A stretch of 64,000 nt of DNA from JAFEDN01 sp963697455 (GTDB lineage Bacteria > Pseudomonadota > Gammaproteobacteria > Coxiellales > Coxiellaceae): the NCBI GenBank assembly GCA_963697455.1, contig CAVOOI010000029.1, positions 59,242 through 123,241 on the forward strand. The letters run 5' to 3'. The notes beneath the pieces were generated by a model. It did no database searches. It saw only the letters and a program-made list of their open reading frames with translations, and was not told where the DNA came from. Shown one piece after another: positions 36,060 through 45,810 of this stretch (position 1 is the stretch's first letter; the number at the start of each line of letters is the position of its first letter). The translations under genes were made by a program, and so were the position numbers.

Positions 36060-38042
36060 TCAACCAATTTCATCGCAAGACTCCAACTCTGGATCTACCG
36101 GTGTCGGGGACTTCTGGGGATGACTATTTTCGGTTTGAATGGATTTTGTTTCCGAGAGGGATTGAATTTTAGGGGTTGAGCCAGATTCCACGGGAATACT
36201 CTCCACCGGATTAACAACAGAGGCAGACGCAGTGGCAGGTGAAGAAGCGGAATTTCCAGAGCCATCACCAACAGCCGATAGCTTTTCCATCTCTCGCAAT
36301 AACGGATCGGGTTCAAACGAACGTAATATAAATCCATCTTCTGATGCTTCGCGGTTTAATGGCTCCATGTGTAATAAGGTAATGGGATATGCGCCCGGCA
36401 CGCGCACATAACACATCAGATTGTTTAATTGTAAAATTTCGGAAGGTGAAACGACGGGCTTCTGGACTTCCACTTTCTGAATAGAAACCCCATCCCGAAT
36501 GGTGTTGGCTCCATAGGAAATCCCCTCGCGGACTTCTTCAATGAGCGTTTCGCCCAGGTTTTTCGATGACCATTGAGCGATCTCCGGATCCGGTGCACGA
36601 AAAATAAACCGCGTATTGAGCAGGGAGGAAATTTCCCGCCCCCCTTCAAAACCATAAGTCTTTGCTAATTGCGCGGCACTTTGTACGCCGATCACAAAAC
36701 AACCCCCAAATTTACGGGCTTCCGCCAAAGCGCTGGTCAAATAAGGTAATTGCTGTAAGCTACCCAGTTCATCCAAAATCACCCAGATCCGGCGTTTAGG
36801 ATTTTCCGGTAAACTGAGCAGCGCGTTGATCGCAATATCTAACCAGGCTGAAATCAGGGGTTTTAACGATTCGTGCCGATCACCGGTGGAACTGATAAAT
36901 AACCATTGTTTAGCCTGATCATCGTGTATCCACTGGCGAATCGAGAAAGGATTGTTTATATCACGGATATAACACAGCGACTTTAAGTAGGTTGCTAACA
37001 CCGATTTAATGGAAATCGCGGTCTTTTCCGTTTTCTCCGACATCAGGCTTTCGGCTTCCGTACCCTTTAACAACTCCTGTAATTGGCCGACGTTGGCGGT
37101 GAGTAAGGTTTTCAACAAAGGTAAAATCCTGGGATTGGTATGCTGGTGTAGGCGGGATGCCGCCGCCGCAAAAATCGTGCGGGCGGCGTTGATCCAAAAC
37201 GGATCCTGAGCCGTCGCCGTCATGGGAATTAAAGCCGCCGCTAAATTCTCATAGTCTGTTTTATCGCGGCATTCTCGCCAGATATTCCAATCCGCACCGC
37301 GCTGATCTAGGGGATTGAGTAATTTATCCTTTTCTGGTTGATAAAACTGACTGACCAGGCTGCAACTTTTATCGTAAACAATAGCGCGCTCACCTCGGCG
37401 GCGGATATGATCCAATAATTCTTTAATCACCGTGGATTTTCCAGTGCCGGTGGTGCCGTGCACCAAGATATGCTGCAATTCGGCTGATGGAGGCAACGGC
37501 AACCGTTCCCGGCCAAACACTAAAAAATCCCGATCAGGAGACTTGCTTTGAGCCATAATCTGTTTTCTTACCACAGCGGCGTCGCACAACTGATCGCCTT
37601 TAAGAGGTTTGTTAGCGGTATAAGCTTGACCACGCCTTTTTAACCAAATCAGTACGCCAATGATTGATAACACCCAAACGATCAGCCCAACCCATAAGCT
37701 ATGGCAAGCGGCTGCCTGCAATTGGGCGACACTTTCCTGCACAAACGGAGCCGACAAAATCTGTCCAACGGTCGCTTTCATGGTTTGTCCGCTGGGAAAG
37801 GCGAAGGTTTGTCGAAAATGGCTGTTGTTGAAAAACAAATGAAATTCAGCCAACAGCCATTGTCGACCAATTGATCGATCATCAGGATGGGTGATCAGAA
37901 AAACCCAACCTATTGCCGCCAAAAGACCCACCGGTAATAGCCATAAAGCCACTTTCTGCAAAACCTGTGCGATCATGCGCAGATTATGCAAAATGACCTG
38001 GCCGCCGCGAGTGATCTGCTTCATGCGCTCTTTTTTAAGCAT
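36060..38042 (-). CDS. traD: Type IV coupling protein TraD
   Basis: 660 residues. Two membrane segments (about 33-55 LLPVGLLAAIGWVFL and about 118-140 LWVGLIVWVLSIIGVLIW) are followed by a hexameric ATPase domain: Walker A GTTGTGKST near 197 and Walker B IWVILDELGSL near 419, then GVQSAAQLAKTYG. It links the relaxosome to the secretion channel and pumps DNA. The C-terminal 90 residues are Ser/Pro/Glu-rich. The start with SD CAGGAG was chosen over a longer reading. The stop lies about 35 bases before traI; the two form one operon. Confidence 0.93.
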   Translation of the reverse strand: MLKKERMKQITRGGQVILHNLRMIAQVLQKVALWLLPVGLLAAIGWVFLITHPDDRSIGRQWLLAEFHLFFNNSHFRQTFAFPSGQTMKATVGQILSAPFVQESVAQLQAAACHSLWVGLIVWVLSIIGVLIWLKRRGQAYTANKPLKGDQLCDAAVVRKQIMAQSKSPDRDFLVFGRERLPLPPSAELQHILVHGTTGTGKSTVIKELLDHIRRRGERAIVYDKSCSLVSQFYQPEKDKLLNPLDQRGADWNIWRECRDKTDYENLAAALIPMTATAQDPFWINAARTIFAAAASRLHQHTNPRILPLLKTLLTANVGQLQELLKGTEAESLMSEKTEKTAISIKSVLATYLKSLCYIRDINNPFSIRQWIHDDQAKQWLFISSTGDRHESLKPLISAWLDIAINALLSLPENPKRRIWVILDELGSLQQLPYLTSALAEARKFGGCFVIGVQSAAQLAKTYGFEGGREISSLLNTRFIFRAPDPEIAQWSSKNLGETLIEEVREGISYGANTIRDGVSIQKVEVQKPVVSPSEILQLNNLMCYVRVPGAYPITLLHMEPLNREASEDGFILRSFEPDPLLREMEKLSAVGDGSGNSASSPATASASVVNPVESIPVESGSTPKIQSLSETKSIQTENSHPQKSPTPVDPELESCDEIG

Positions 38043-38075
38043 AGTTCCATCTCCTGAGCAAGTCATTGAAAATAC

Positions 38076-38103
38076 TTGACAATGTCATTCTTTGTGATAC
38101 AAT
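38076..38103 (+). promoter_or_regulatory. Sigma70 promoter with GATACA repeats
   Basis: TTGACA (38076-38081), a 16-base spacer and TACAAT (38098-38103). GATACA occurs at 38096, 38106 and 38130, spanning the -10 and leader. These repeats are likely operators for the ribbon-helix-helix protein encoded next, and lie between it and divergent traD. Confidence 0.6.
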
Positions 38104-38139
38104 GAGATACAAATTCTGTAAGTGAAAGGGATACACTGA

Positions 38140-38403
38140 ATGACAAAACCCAAAACAAAAAGTCACAAATCGCCGCGCGCCATTTCTGTCCGGTTGGATA
38201 TAGACCTGGAATCGCGCATCACCCAATGGTTGGCAAAAAATCCCGGTATTCATTTGTCCCGTTTGATCAATTTGGCAATCCGGCGCTTTATCAGCGAACC
38301 GCAGACTTTGCAACCGGTGTCGGTCGCCAAAGACGCAACCGTCAAGCACTCGATGAAAAAAATGATGCAATGCCATCATGACGTATTGGATAAGTTGAAA
38401 TAA
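38140..38403 (+). CDS. Ribbon-helix-helix transfer regulator
   Basis: 87 residues. AISVRLDIDLESRITQWLAKN and a helix (IHLSRLINLAIRRFISE) make a clear ribbon-helix-helix fold, with a basic N-terminus. Placed divergently from traD and next to GATACA repeats, it probably represses its own promoter and the traD-traI promoter, or acts as a TraY-like relaxosome part. The C-terminal tail contains HHDVLDKLK. Confidence 0.75.
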   Translation: MTKPKTKSHKSPRAISVRLDIDLESRITQWLAKNPGIHLSRLINLAIRRFISEPQTLQPVSVAKDATVKHSMKKMMQCHHDVLDKLK

Positions 38404-38435
38404 ATGAAAAATTTTGGATAAATTTTGATAATTCA

Positions 38436-38483
38436 TTATGCCGTTTTTAGAGTAATCTTGTTTGACTGATATAAACGGCATAA
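38436..38483. promoter_or_regulatory. Inverted repeat overlapping a promoter
   Basis: TTATGCCGTTT and AAACGGCATAA, perfect 11-base arms separated by 26 bases. The right arm lies inside a probable promoter, TTGTTT (38458) -17- TAAAAT (38481), for the membrane protein gene. A likely operator. Confidence 0.5.
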
Positions 38484-38523
38484 AATAGCCGAGTAAATAG
38501 TGGATTTTTACTAGGAGGAAAAT

Positions 38524-39240
38524 ATGGCAAAAAACAATTCGACTATTTCGGATGCCTATCCCCGATTGCTTGAACATCTGAAAAAACAGTTCTTGACTGC
38601 GCTGATTGCAGGTGTTCTGGTTTTTGGCTTTCTGTCTTTTCTCTCCATCAGTGCTTTGATTGAAACACATTGGTTCACCTTTATTTTATTCAGCATCGTT
38701 TCAGGATGCTGGTTTATGTTATTAGGCCGATTGGTGTTGTGGATTCATTTTTTGCGGCCTTATTTTAAAGATCGAAATACATCAAAACAGCATCTAAAAT
38801 TTTCTTTAGGTAATGCATTAAAAAAAACAAAACAATCAATCTTTGCTTTTTGTGCGATAACCAGTATTCTTTTATTTAATTTTTTTCTTTTTCTCATACA
38901 ACAATTTAATAGTCATAGCCCTGTACACTTCTTTTCATGGAACAACTTATTCATGCAGATACCTCTGAGCATTTTTTTAGGTATCATGACATTTGTTATT
39001 GTTATAAATTTTATTTCTTTAATACTTCGCATGAACATTTTCAATAATTCTCTTCGTAATCGATCCTTAAATTCCCTGGAATATTTATCAGAATATACTC
39101 CTGTCTCTCATCATCAGAAATTTTCTGAAAATGAATTTGATCTTGCAAAAAAAATGCGGGAAAATTGGGATCATGATCCTATTAATCCTGCCAGCGCTGA
39201 ATATCAATCTACCTATCGTCGTTGGTTTCATCATGATTAA
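38524..39240 (+). CDS. Four-helix membrane protein, unknown
   Basis: 238 residues with SD TAGGAGGAAAAT. Hydrophobic segments are at about 24-45 (FLTALIAGVLVFGFLSFLS), 50-75, 107-125 (IFAFCAITSILLFNFFLFLI) and 145-170 (IFLGIMTFVIVINFISLIL). The soluble end has NWDHDPINPASAEYQ. Opposite strand to the tra operon and next to traG. Its position resembles where entry-exclusion proteins lie in F plasmids, but no sequence link was recognised. Confidence 0.65.
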   Translation: MAKNNSTISDAYPRLLEHLKKQFLTALIAGVLVFGFLSFLSISALIETHWFTFILFSIVSGCWFMLLGRLVLWIHFLRPYFKDRNTSKQHLKFSLGNALKKTKQSIFAFCAITSILLFNFFLFLIQQFNSHSPVHFFSWNNLFMQIPLSIFLGIMTFVIVINFISLILRMNIFNNSLRNRSLNSLEYLSEYTPVSHHQKFSENEFDLAKKMRENWDHDPINPASAEYQSTYRRWFHHD

Positions 39241-39261
39241 AAAATATCATCCTGAGTTTTT

Positions 39262-39594
39262 TTATACCTGTTTTTTCATATTTTCTTGAATTGTGTTCAG
39301 TCGTGTTTTGTCGTTTTCTGTTTCCAAAGATTTTTCAACTATTAGTTTTCCAACATTTTCTGCTGGTCTTTTATCCACAAAGTTATCATCCTTAAATCCC
39401 ACATTTTCTGAATCGGTACGCATGCTGGATTTTTTAGATTGATAAAATAATTCAGGTGAATTTTCTTGTGCCTGTTTATCCATAAGCCGTGAATCCTCTC
39501 GATATATTTCTTGAGCTTGGTTTGGCGAAATTTTTTCTTGCTCCTTAAAATTTTGAAAATATTGTCCTACTTTTTCTTGAACAAATTCTCTGGC
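39262..39594 (-). pseudogene. traG: traG 3' segment, third frame
   Basis: After the second frameshift near 39600 the protein continues as AREFVQEKVGQYFQNFKEQE, runs through MDKQAQENSPELFYQSKKSS and ends TIQENMKKQV. Together with the other segments it gives a TraG of about 895 residues, close to the F protein (938). Charged and coiled, as expected for the periplasmic TraG end. Confidence 0.6.
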
Positions 39595-40330
39595 AGTCTT
39601 GTGCCTGCTCAGGATGGTCTACCATAGTTTTTTCAATAGAACGTAAGCTCTGCTCTTTTTGAATTTCATTCATAAATTCTTGGGATGCATTAGCATTTAT
39701 GCTGGCTGCCTGTTCCTCAGAAATGCTGGCAACTTTTCTATACGTTTCAGCTTGTTGAAATTGTACGGAAGCTTGCTGTTGCTCTTGGTGCGCACGATCC
39801 AATGATGTTGAAATACTGTCTAAAATTCTTTGCCCTTCTTCTGTACTGGCTCTATAATGCCCTTCTGCAACACCACGGAATACATTCTCTGTATTGTGTG
39901 AATAACCCTTATTTTCTGAGAAATTTTCAGAATCCGAAGCAGAATGCTGCGTTGATTGATTATGTTGCCATGCCCAACTAACACCCACATTGCCCCCAAG
40001 CGAAGCAGAAGCATTTGCAATGTCACCAGTTTTTCCAATCCCTGCGCCAGCCTGACCTCTCAATCCTGCATCTATTGTTCTATTGTGGGAAGATGATTCT
40101 GATGCCTGATGATCTTCACCGACTTGTAAATTTCGTTGATGTAGCTGATTTAAAGATTCCATATCGGCTGCACTCTGACTGGTGATAAACGAAGACCCGC
40201 TGGCTTCTGATAACGCTTGATGACGGCTGAGTTCATAGGCACCTCGTTCCGCCGCTGAAATCGCTTCGTTATAAGATTTTTGATGACTGAGTGCGGCTGA
40301 ATACGGCTTTATCCGCCTGCTCAGTGGCAC
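39545..40330 (-). pseudogene. traG: traG middle segment, shifted frame
   Basis: About 250 codons in another frame, continuing the TraG periplasmic region: YSAALSHQKSYNEAISAAER, a Gly/Ser-rich part (AGIGKTGDIANASASLGGNV) and a coiled-coil part ending HPEQAQD. No ribosome site precedes it, so it is not a separate gene. The change of frame occurs around 40290-40310 where the upstream ORF reads ATEQADKAV. Confidence 0.65.
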
Positions 40331-41951
40331 TGTGGCGAATGGCTTCCGACCAATTAATCTGCGTACCCAGGCTGGAAATCGCCGGCTGATTATTCATGAC
40401 CACGGAGCCATCGGCGGTCATCGTGACGGTTGAACCACCCGGCATTTGATCGGTCACTGATCCCGAAGCCGTTCGCGCCGTATCATCAAAATGGTTTGCT
40501 GAAGTGTTATAGGCGTTATGCGTGCTGAAACTGGTATTACCTAAACTAAAGCTGCCGGCAGCCGCTTCTCCGGCGCTGGCCGTGGCGCTGGATTGCACCG
40601 CACCGCCCACATATTGCCCTAAGTGGGACAAAGCATTATGCATTCCCGTCACTAAGCTGGTGGCAATCAACGGCACGCTCAACGAAATATAACCGGCTAA
40701 TCCCGCCATATCGGAGTTGACCTGCGCTAAGCCGGATTGCGTCGCCAACACCAATCCCTGCATGCCATCGCTGAAGGTAATCGCCCCTAAACTGCGATGC
40801 TGGGCATAAAAATTCACGTACAAATTGATGATGGCATACAAGGGGGCCCACAGTTGTAACCAGAGCAGTGAATACGCATATTGCCGAAGCACCATCAGAC
40901 CAAATGGAAACAGGATTAATAAAAAAATAAACACAAAAGAACCGTATAAAATCCCTTCAAAGATATTTTTCAATAACGGCAGCCAGTAAGCCGCCATATC
41001 GCCGACGGTGCGATTCGAGATCCGGTTTTGCTGTTGGGCTTTATTAAATGCATACCCCTCCAACGCCGCCGGCGCGTTAGTTTGCGCACTCCAATTCAGC
41101 AAGCCGCTTTGAACAGCGTTCGACATCATATTTTGCTGCATCAAATCCGAAGCGTTTTCGGACAAATTTGTTAAGAAGCTGTAACTGAGCGGTAGGTATT
41201 TGAGTAATTGAGTTTTGGCTTCAGTCTCTTCGGGAAATAATCGTGCTGCGTAGCGACCTTCTGCCTGAGTAATCGCCGTTTGCCAATCCTGATTCAAAGA
41301 GGCAACACCATCCCGGCAGGTGACTACGGTCTGGTTATATAAAAACGCGCGCGCCGGAGAAGCATGTTCCGTCACAAATTGCCAAATGTTGGGTGCAGTG
41401 AATAATTCTTGCGAAGAATATTTATGTAACAGCACATCATAGAAGACACATTGATGAATAAAACTCTGTAAATTATGTTCAAAATCGGGATCCGTGACTT
41501 GAAAAGTACTGGCCGCTGTGACCAGATTAGACGCCATGACCATACCGGTCTGCCCATAACGTAAATCATCCGGCAGCGAGAAATTCTGCTCCATCAGTTG
41601 AGTTAATCCATCACCGATAGCCGTGGTGACGTTAGCCAACCAGGCGAGACCCAAAGGCACATTATCCACTGCATAAACCTTACCCTGTTGCACACGATCA
41701 ATGATATTAACCGTTGCCTTCGGTAAAAACAGCACATAAAACGCCATAAAATAAAGGGCAATCCAACCAACACCGACCATTAAATCCCGTTTAAAAATGA
41801 GCTTGCCTATCGCCCACGTACCGGCTAATAAGATGCTCAGATGAATCAGCGTTTTAAACGTAGAATCCCCCATCGCGGCAGCGATGGCGTTAAACATTTC
41901 TCGCAGAATATCGCCGTTTCCGTAAGTGATGACTGCAATTTCCTGTGCCAT
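40269..41951 (-). CDS. traG: TraG N-terminal part (frameshifted)
   Basis: 560 residues with the membrane topology of F-type TraG: early hydrophobic spans (FKTLIHLSILLAGTWAIG, VGWIALYFMAFYVLFLP) and later ones (GSFVFIFLLILFPFGLMVL, PLYAIINLYVNF). TraG's membrane half is needed for pilus assembly; its periplasmic half stabilises mating pairs. The frame ends early (FSRTQSSKIL), while the coding sequence continues in other frames to 39262. The membrane part is intact, so pilus functions could survive even if the shift is real. SD GGAG precedes the ATG; gene after traH. Confidence 0.85.
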   Translation of the reverse strand: MAQEIAVITYGNGDILREMFNAIAAAMGDSTFKTLIHLSILLAGTWAIGKLIFKRDLMVGVGWIALYFMAFYVLFLPKATVNIIDRVQQGKVYAVDNVPLGLAWLANVTTAIGDGLTQLMEQNFSLPDDLRYGQTGMVMASNLVTAASTFQVTDPDFEHNLQSFIHQCVFYDVLLHKYSSQELFTAPNIWQFVTEHASPARAFLYNQTVVTCRDGVASLNQDWQTAITQAEGRYAARLFPEETEAKTQLLKYLPLSYSFLTNLSENASDLMQQNMMSNAVQSGLLNWSAQTNAPAALEGYAFNKAQQQNRISNRTVGDMAAYWLPLLKNIFEGILYGSFVFIFLLILFPFGLMVLRQYAYSLLWLQLWAPLYAIINLYVNFYAQHRSLGAITFSDGMQGLVLATQSGLAQVNSDMAGLAGYISLSVPLIATSLVTGMHNALSHLGQYVGGAVQSSATASAGEAAAGSFSLGNTSFSTHNAYNTSANHFDDTARTASGSVTDQMPGGSTVTMTADGSVVMNNQPAISSLGTQINWSEAIRHSATEQADKAVFSRTQSSKIL

Positions 41952-41986
41952 TTGACATTCTCCTCTACGTTTCTATGGTTTTTTTA

Positions 41987-43399
41987 TTAATGTCTTAACC
42001 GATCTGCCCATTGCAGGGTATTCGACATTTGTGACGATAATTCGCCCGCCAACATTTGCTCAATCGTTTGAGTTTGATTGATGAGTTGCGCCGCCAGGCT
42101 GATCTGCGAAGTCGCATTGCGTTGTGCTGAAAGGACACCCGCACGCGCCTGGCTGATCCCTTGTTCAAACGGCTCCATGATGGATTCAGGGTATTGCAGA
42201 CTATTGACACTGGTATGCACCACGGATAAATTTTCATCGAGATATTGAAATAAAATATCGGTGGCGATCACATCAGCAAAGCTGACAATATCCAGCACTT
42301 TTTTATCGCCGATAAAGGCGCTCTCCACGTTCAGCATTTTATAGAGCGGTATCCGCGTGGTTTGCAATAGACCCATTTCGGCTTGAGTCAACGCCGTATC
42401 CGTCAAAATTTTATTGGTCATGTCCTGCAATAGCTTAGACACTTGAGTCTGCAATCCGGAATCCGGCGAGATGTTTAGGGTTTGAATGGTGGGATTTAAA
42501 CAACCTTCAGCGTTAGTAGAATCGCAGACATACACTTTAGCGGTACCGCCATGCAACAAGGCTTTTAACAACTGGTTATCGGAGCTCAAAGACGCTAATA
42601 CTTTAAATTGATGGCTGGCGTCATCACTGGAACCACCCTGCAAAATCAGCGTGCCGGACAATGACATCAGTAATTCAGCGAGTTCAGGATCACTGCTCAA
42701 AAACGAATTTTTCTGCAACGCTTTCCAGGCAATATTACCACTCGTCAGCAACATACTTTGATAATTGGGATCGTTTTGCGCTTTATTGAGCGTTTGGGTC
42801 ATATCGCCGCCGGTGCTACATTGCTGACGTGCTGCCGCCCAATCGGTAAATAGCCCTTTCGTATTACCGATATCTTCGCAAACCTGTTGTTGGGCTTCGT
42901 GAGTTTTCGGCCAGACGGTACCCACTAATCCGGCGGCGGTTTCGCAGGAATTGATATTAGCGTTATTAATGGTATTCGCTATCGTATTGATGTATTTCAT
43001 CACGTTGGCGATTTCCGGTGTGGTACTTTCTAAGGCTAAATTAAAAGCATAACCCATCGAATTATTAATAATGTTCTCCATTAAATTGACGAGTTGCTGA
43101 GAATTGATAAATGAAAATCCCCCGGTAAATAAATCAATACCACCACAACCGGAACGAAAACTCGGCAACTGCACCTGCGCAATTTGCACATCGCGCACAC
43201 TGTCGCGCGCAAATAAACTGCCGCCACTATAATAGCCGGCTTCCTGACCGGCATAGGCATTGGGAGCCGTGGTATTGTCGGAAAATCCAAGGTCATTAAA
43301 AAAATTATTGAGATCGGAATTGACACTGGCGAAAGCAGTGACCGTGACGAAAGAAAACAACGAGAAAATGACGAATTTTTTTATCAGTGGATATTTCAT
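41987..43399 (-). CDS. traH: Conjugal pilus assembly protein TraH
   Basis: 470 residues with a signal peptide (FVIFSLFSFVTVTAFA). The TraH hallmark GCGGIDLFTGGFSFINSQQL is near 84-103, and Cys-rich stretches follow (INSCETAAGLVGTVWP, AARQQCSTGGD). TraH acts in the outer membrane/periplasm for pilus extension with TraF and TraW. Start overlaps the traF stop as ATGA. Confidence 0.93.
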   Translation of the reverse strand: MKYPLIKKFVIFSLFSFVTVTAFASVNSDLNNFFNDLGFSDNTTAPNAYAGQEAGYYSGGSLFARDSVRDVQIAQVQLPSFRSGCGGIDLFTGGFSFINSQQLVNLMENIINNSMGYAFNLALESTTPEIANVMKYINTIANTINNANINSCETAAGLVGTVWPKTHEAQQQVCEDIGNTKGLFTDWAAARQQCSTGGDMTQTLNKAQNDPNYQSMLLTSGNIAWKALQKNSFLSSDPELAELLMSLSGTLILQGGSSDDASHQFKVLASLSSDNQLLKALLHGGTAKVYVCDSTNAEGCLNPTIQTLNISPDSGLQTQVSKLLQDMTNKILTDTALTQAEMGLLQTTRIPLYKMLNVESAFIGDKKVLDIVSFADVIATDILFQYLDENLSVVHTSVNSLQYPESIMEPFEQGISQARAGVLSAQRNATSQISLAAQLINQTQTIEQMLAGELSSQMSNTLQWADRLRH

Positions 43400-44232
43400 G
43401 GGTTTTTCTCCGGTGATTTCGCTTGTTGTGCAATCGTGAGTACTCTTTCCCGCAATTCATCTTCACTCAATAATCCATAACTGACCGGAATAATTCGATG
43501 AGTTTGGGGATCAGCCGTAAATAGTGCGGGTTCTACGTTCACTTTCAGACGCGCGGCTTGACCTTGATCTGAATGAGAATTTGGATATTCAGGTAACGAA
43601 ATGCCATCCGTGGTGATGGGAATCACACTTAAACCGTAACGTGATGAGAAATCCTTTAAAATCGGCGCAAATCGCTGACAATAAGGGCAACTACTGCGAT
43701 AAAAAAAGAATAAACCGTTATGCTGGGCAAATTGATGAATAGCAGCGTCTTCTTGCTGATGAGCATTATCCAAGTCAATTTGTTTAGCGAGATTGTTCGT
43801 GGGATGCCGCAGAGAAAAATCCAGCTCAGGGTAGTTAAGCAACACACTTTTCCAAACCTCTGCAAAATGCTGTGCGCGTTCTCCGAGTTGATTTTGTAAG
43901 GCAATATACTGACGAATATTGTCTTCCGTCGGATTTAAAATTGCTTGATCCAATGTTTGCTGGACTTGATGGTGTAAAGCCTCCATCGTGGTAATGGGAT
44001 CGTGAGTCACCGTCGAATCGGGAGGGACAGGTTGATCTTCTTGAGGATCTTGATACCAATGCCATCCACCGGCTGGGGTTTCCCAGAAATTATCGGCTTT
44101 TGCGGAAGACGGTAGGCACCAGACCATCACAAACCAGATCAAAATAACGGCGCATTTCCAACTGACGCTGATCATCACAAAGTGCCACAGTTTTTTTTGA
44201 TTTTTCTCATCCGTCGAAAATGAAGTGCTCAT
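43396..44232 (-). CDS. traF: Pilus assembly protein TraF
   Basis: 278 residues with one N-terminal hydrophobic segment and a periplasmic domain. FFFYRSSCPYCQRFAPILKD is a thioredoxin-fold active-site region with CPYC near 185, whereas F TraF itself lacks the Cys pair; here the protein may shape disulfides in TraH and TraU. PAGGWHWYQDP near 53 is a TraF signature. Overlaps trbC and traH by 4 bases. Confidence 0.92.
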   Translation of the reverse strand: MSTSFSTDEKNQKKLWHFVMISVSWKCAVILIWFVMVWCLPSSAKADNFWETPAGGWHWYQDPQEDQPVPPDSTVTHDPITTMEALHHQVQQTLDQAILNPTEDNIRQYIALQNQLGERAQHFAEVWKSVLLNYPELDFSLRHPTNNLAKQIDLDNAHQQEDAAIHQFAQHNGLFFFYRSSCPYCQRFAPILKDFSSRYGLSVIPITTDGISLPEYPNSHSDQGQAARLKVNVEPALFTADPQTHRIIPVSYGLLSEDELRERVLTIAQQAKSPEKNP

Positions 44233-44786
44233 AATTTTTCTGCCGCTAATAGCCGTTGCGCAATCACGGCATTGTCGCCTCGATCAGCCACGATTCGCAA
44301 AGCCGCTTCCAGACCGATGTCTCCGCTGACCACATCAGGGGTGTCAGGCTGCCAACAGCTTTGATTGGGCAAACACGGTTTCAATGCGGTCGGATTTACA
44401 ACGACCACCGTCGGCACTTGCTGAATGTGGTATTGGCGGAATAATCGCGGATCCAGCACCACACCGCTTTGATGCTCGCTAGATAAAGCGGCGACCGCTT
44501 GTTGGGTTTTGGTGAATGAATCGTCTACTAATCCTTGAATCACCAGCGGGGCATGTACCTTTTTGGCCTGTGCTGCCCATTGTTGTAGACTTTCTTTTGG
44601 CATGGAAAATGAAATAAAGACATAAACAGAATTTTGTATGATCGGTGTAGCTGACGCCGCCATGGCATGCGCTTCCTGCTGAGACTTGAGATCAGAATCC
44701 TGTTTATCTAATCCAACGGCCATAACCGCTACGCTCACACCGAGACCTACGACCGCCACGGCAGCAGCGAATGTTAATATATCCAT
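44229..44786 (-). CDS. trbC: F-type pilus assembly protein TrbC
   Basis: 185 residues: an N-terminal hydrophobic segment (AAAVAVVGLGVSVAVMAVGL), then a thioredoxin-like domain (VYVFISFSMPKESLQQWAAQ, HIQQVPTVVVVNP) without the Cys pair. Matches TrbC of F, a periplasmic protein paired with TraW. Position between traU and traF is standard except that traN is missing. Confidence 0.9.
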   Translation of the reverse strand: MDILTFAAAVAVVGLGVSVAVMAVGLDKQDSDLKSQQEAHAMAASATPIIQNSVYVFISFSMPKESLQQWAAQAKKVHAPLVIQGLVDDSFTKTQQAVAALSSEHQSGVVLDPRLFRQYHIQQVPTVVVVNPTALKPCLPNQSCWQPDTPDVVSGDIGLEAALRIVADRGDNAVIAQRLLAAEKL

Positions 44787-44823
44787 GTTCTTTTACCTCC
44801 TGATGGTGTTGAATAGTCACGAA

Positions 44824-45810
44824 TCAAAAATAACAGCAATTTCTCTTACGCCAGATCAAATAACCATAATTTTCGGTACTAATGGGGGGTTCTAACATCG
44901 ATCCCCATAACATCGTTGTCCGTCCAAAGGGTTGACAACCTGTCGGCGTCACTGTAGGAATCGGATTGATCATCTGATAACGATAGCGGGACTTGGGTAA
45001 GGTCATGGTGGTATGCGAACTGCATAAATCCCCGATACTGCTATCCGCCATGAGTCCCAGCCGATGCAATTTGTAAATCAGCCGCTCACTCAATAAGACT
45101 GTACCTTGCACGCCGCCAATATATTCGCCGACAGAACCGGTCAGCGGATACATTGTGCCTTGCGCACCGGCACACCAGAATAATTCGTCATTCGGTAGCC
45201 AAGTCGAAGCAGAGAGGGCATCCACACTGCACGCCGCCTGCATTGGTAAATTGTCAAATAACAGTGTTTCAGGAAATAGAATCAATGCCAGACTTTCATC
45301 TTCCCAGGTCGGATCTAACTCACTTAAATACGTCAGCATGGGTGTGCCGGAATCCGCGCAGCGTGGCGCAGGAATACCGAGCATTTGCATGATCGGAAAA
45401 TGGTAGGCATGGACATAAAAAAATCCGGTATTGACATTCGGATCATCCACTGCCACCGCGCCGTCATTCGGTGATTCCATAAGCGGGATCCCCCCTAAAT
45501 TGACTAAACAATAAGGTGAACGGGTGACATCAATCAGCTCCATCGGTTCCCAATAGCCCACTGAGACACCGATATCCGGAAATGGAAAACTCCCACACAT
45601 GCAAATCGTATCGGGTGGATTAACCGTGTCCGGATTAACCCCCGTCATCACCGGGGTCGAACCGATGGTGATCGGGAATAAGCAATCCCAGCAGATGTCC
45701 GTAACCGGATTGATCAGCCGACCGGTACAAGGGGTTATACCGGCGACAGCAGCCGAAATACACCCGCTAATTCCTGTGAGCAGCAAAAGTATTTTTAACC
45801 ATCGTTTCAT
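44824..45810 (-). CDS. traU: TraU family transfer protein
   Basis: 328 residues, equal in length to F TraU. A signal peptide and then GRLINPVTDICWDCLFPITI, the typical TraU opening, are followed by many Cys (ICMCGSFPFPDIGVSVGYWE) and the end MLWGSMLEPPIS. Periplasmic protein for DNA transfer. Start overlaps the traW stop by 4 bases. Confidence 0.93.
   Translation of the reverse strand: MKRWLKILLLLTGISGCISAAVAGITPCTGRLINPVTDICWDCLFPITIGSTPVMTGVNPDTVNPPDTICMCGSFPFPDIGVSVGYWEPMELIDVTRSPYCLVNLGGIPLMESPNDGAVAVDDPNVNTGFFYVHAYHFPIMQMLGIPAPRCADSGTPMLTYLSELDPTWEDESLALILFPETLLFDNLPMQAACSVDALSASTWLPNDELFWCAGAQGTMYPLTGSVGEYIGGVQGTVLLSERLIYKLHRLGLMADSSIGDLCSSHTTMTLPKSRYRYQMINPIPTVTPTGCQPFGRTTMLWGSMLEPPISTENYGYLIWRKRNCCYF

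Noticed and set aside
38035..38670. Minus-strand 211-residue ORF
   Set aside because: It is antisense to the ribbon-helix-helix gene and the start of the membrane protein, both of which have good ribosome sites.
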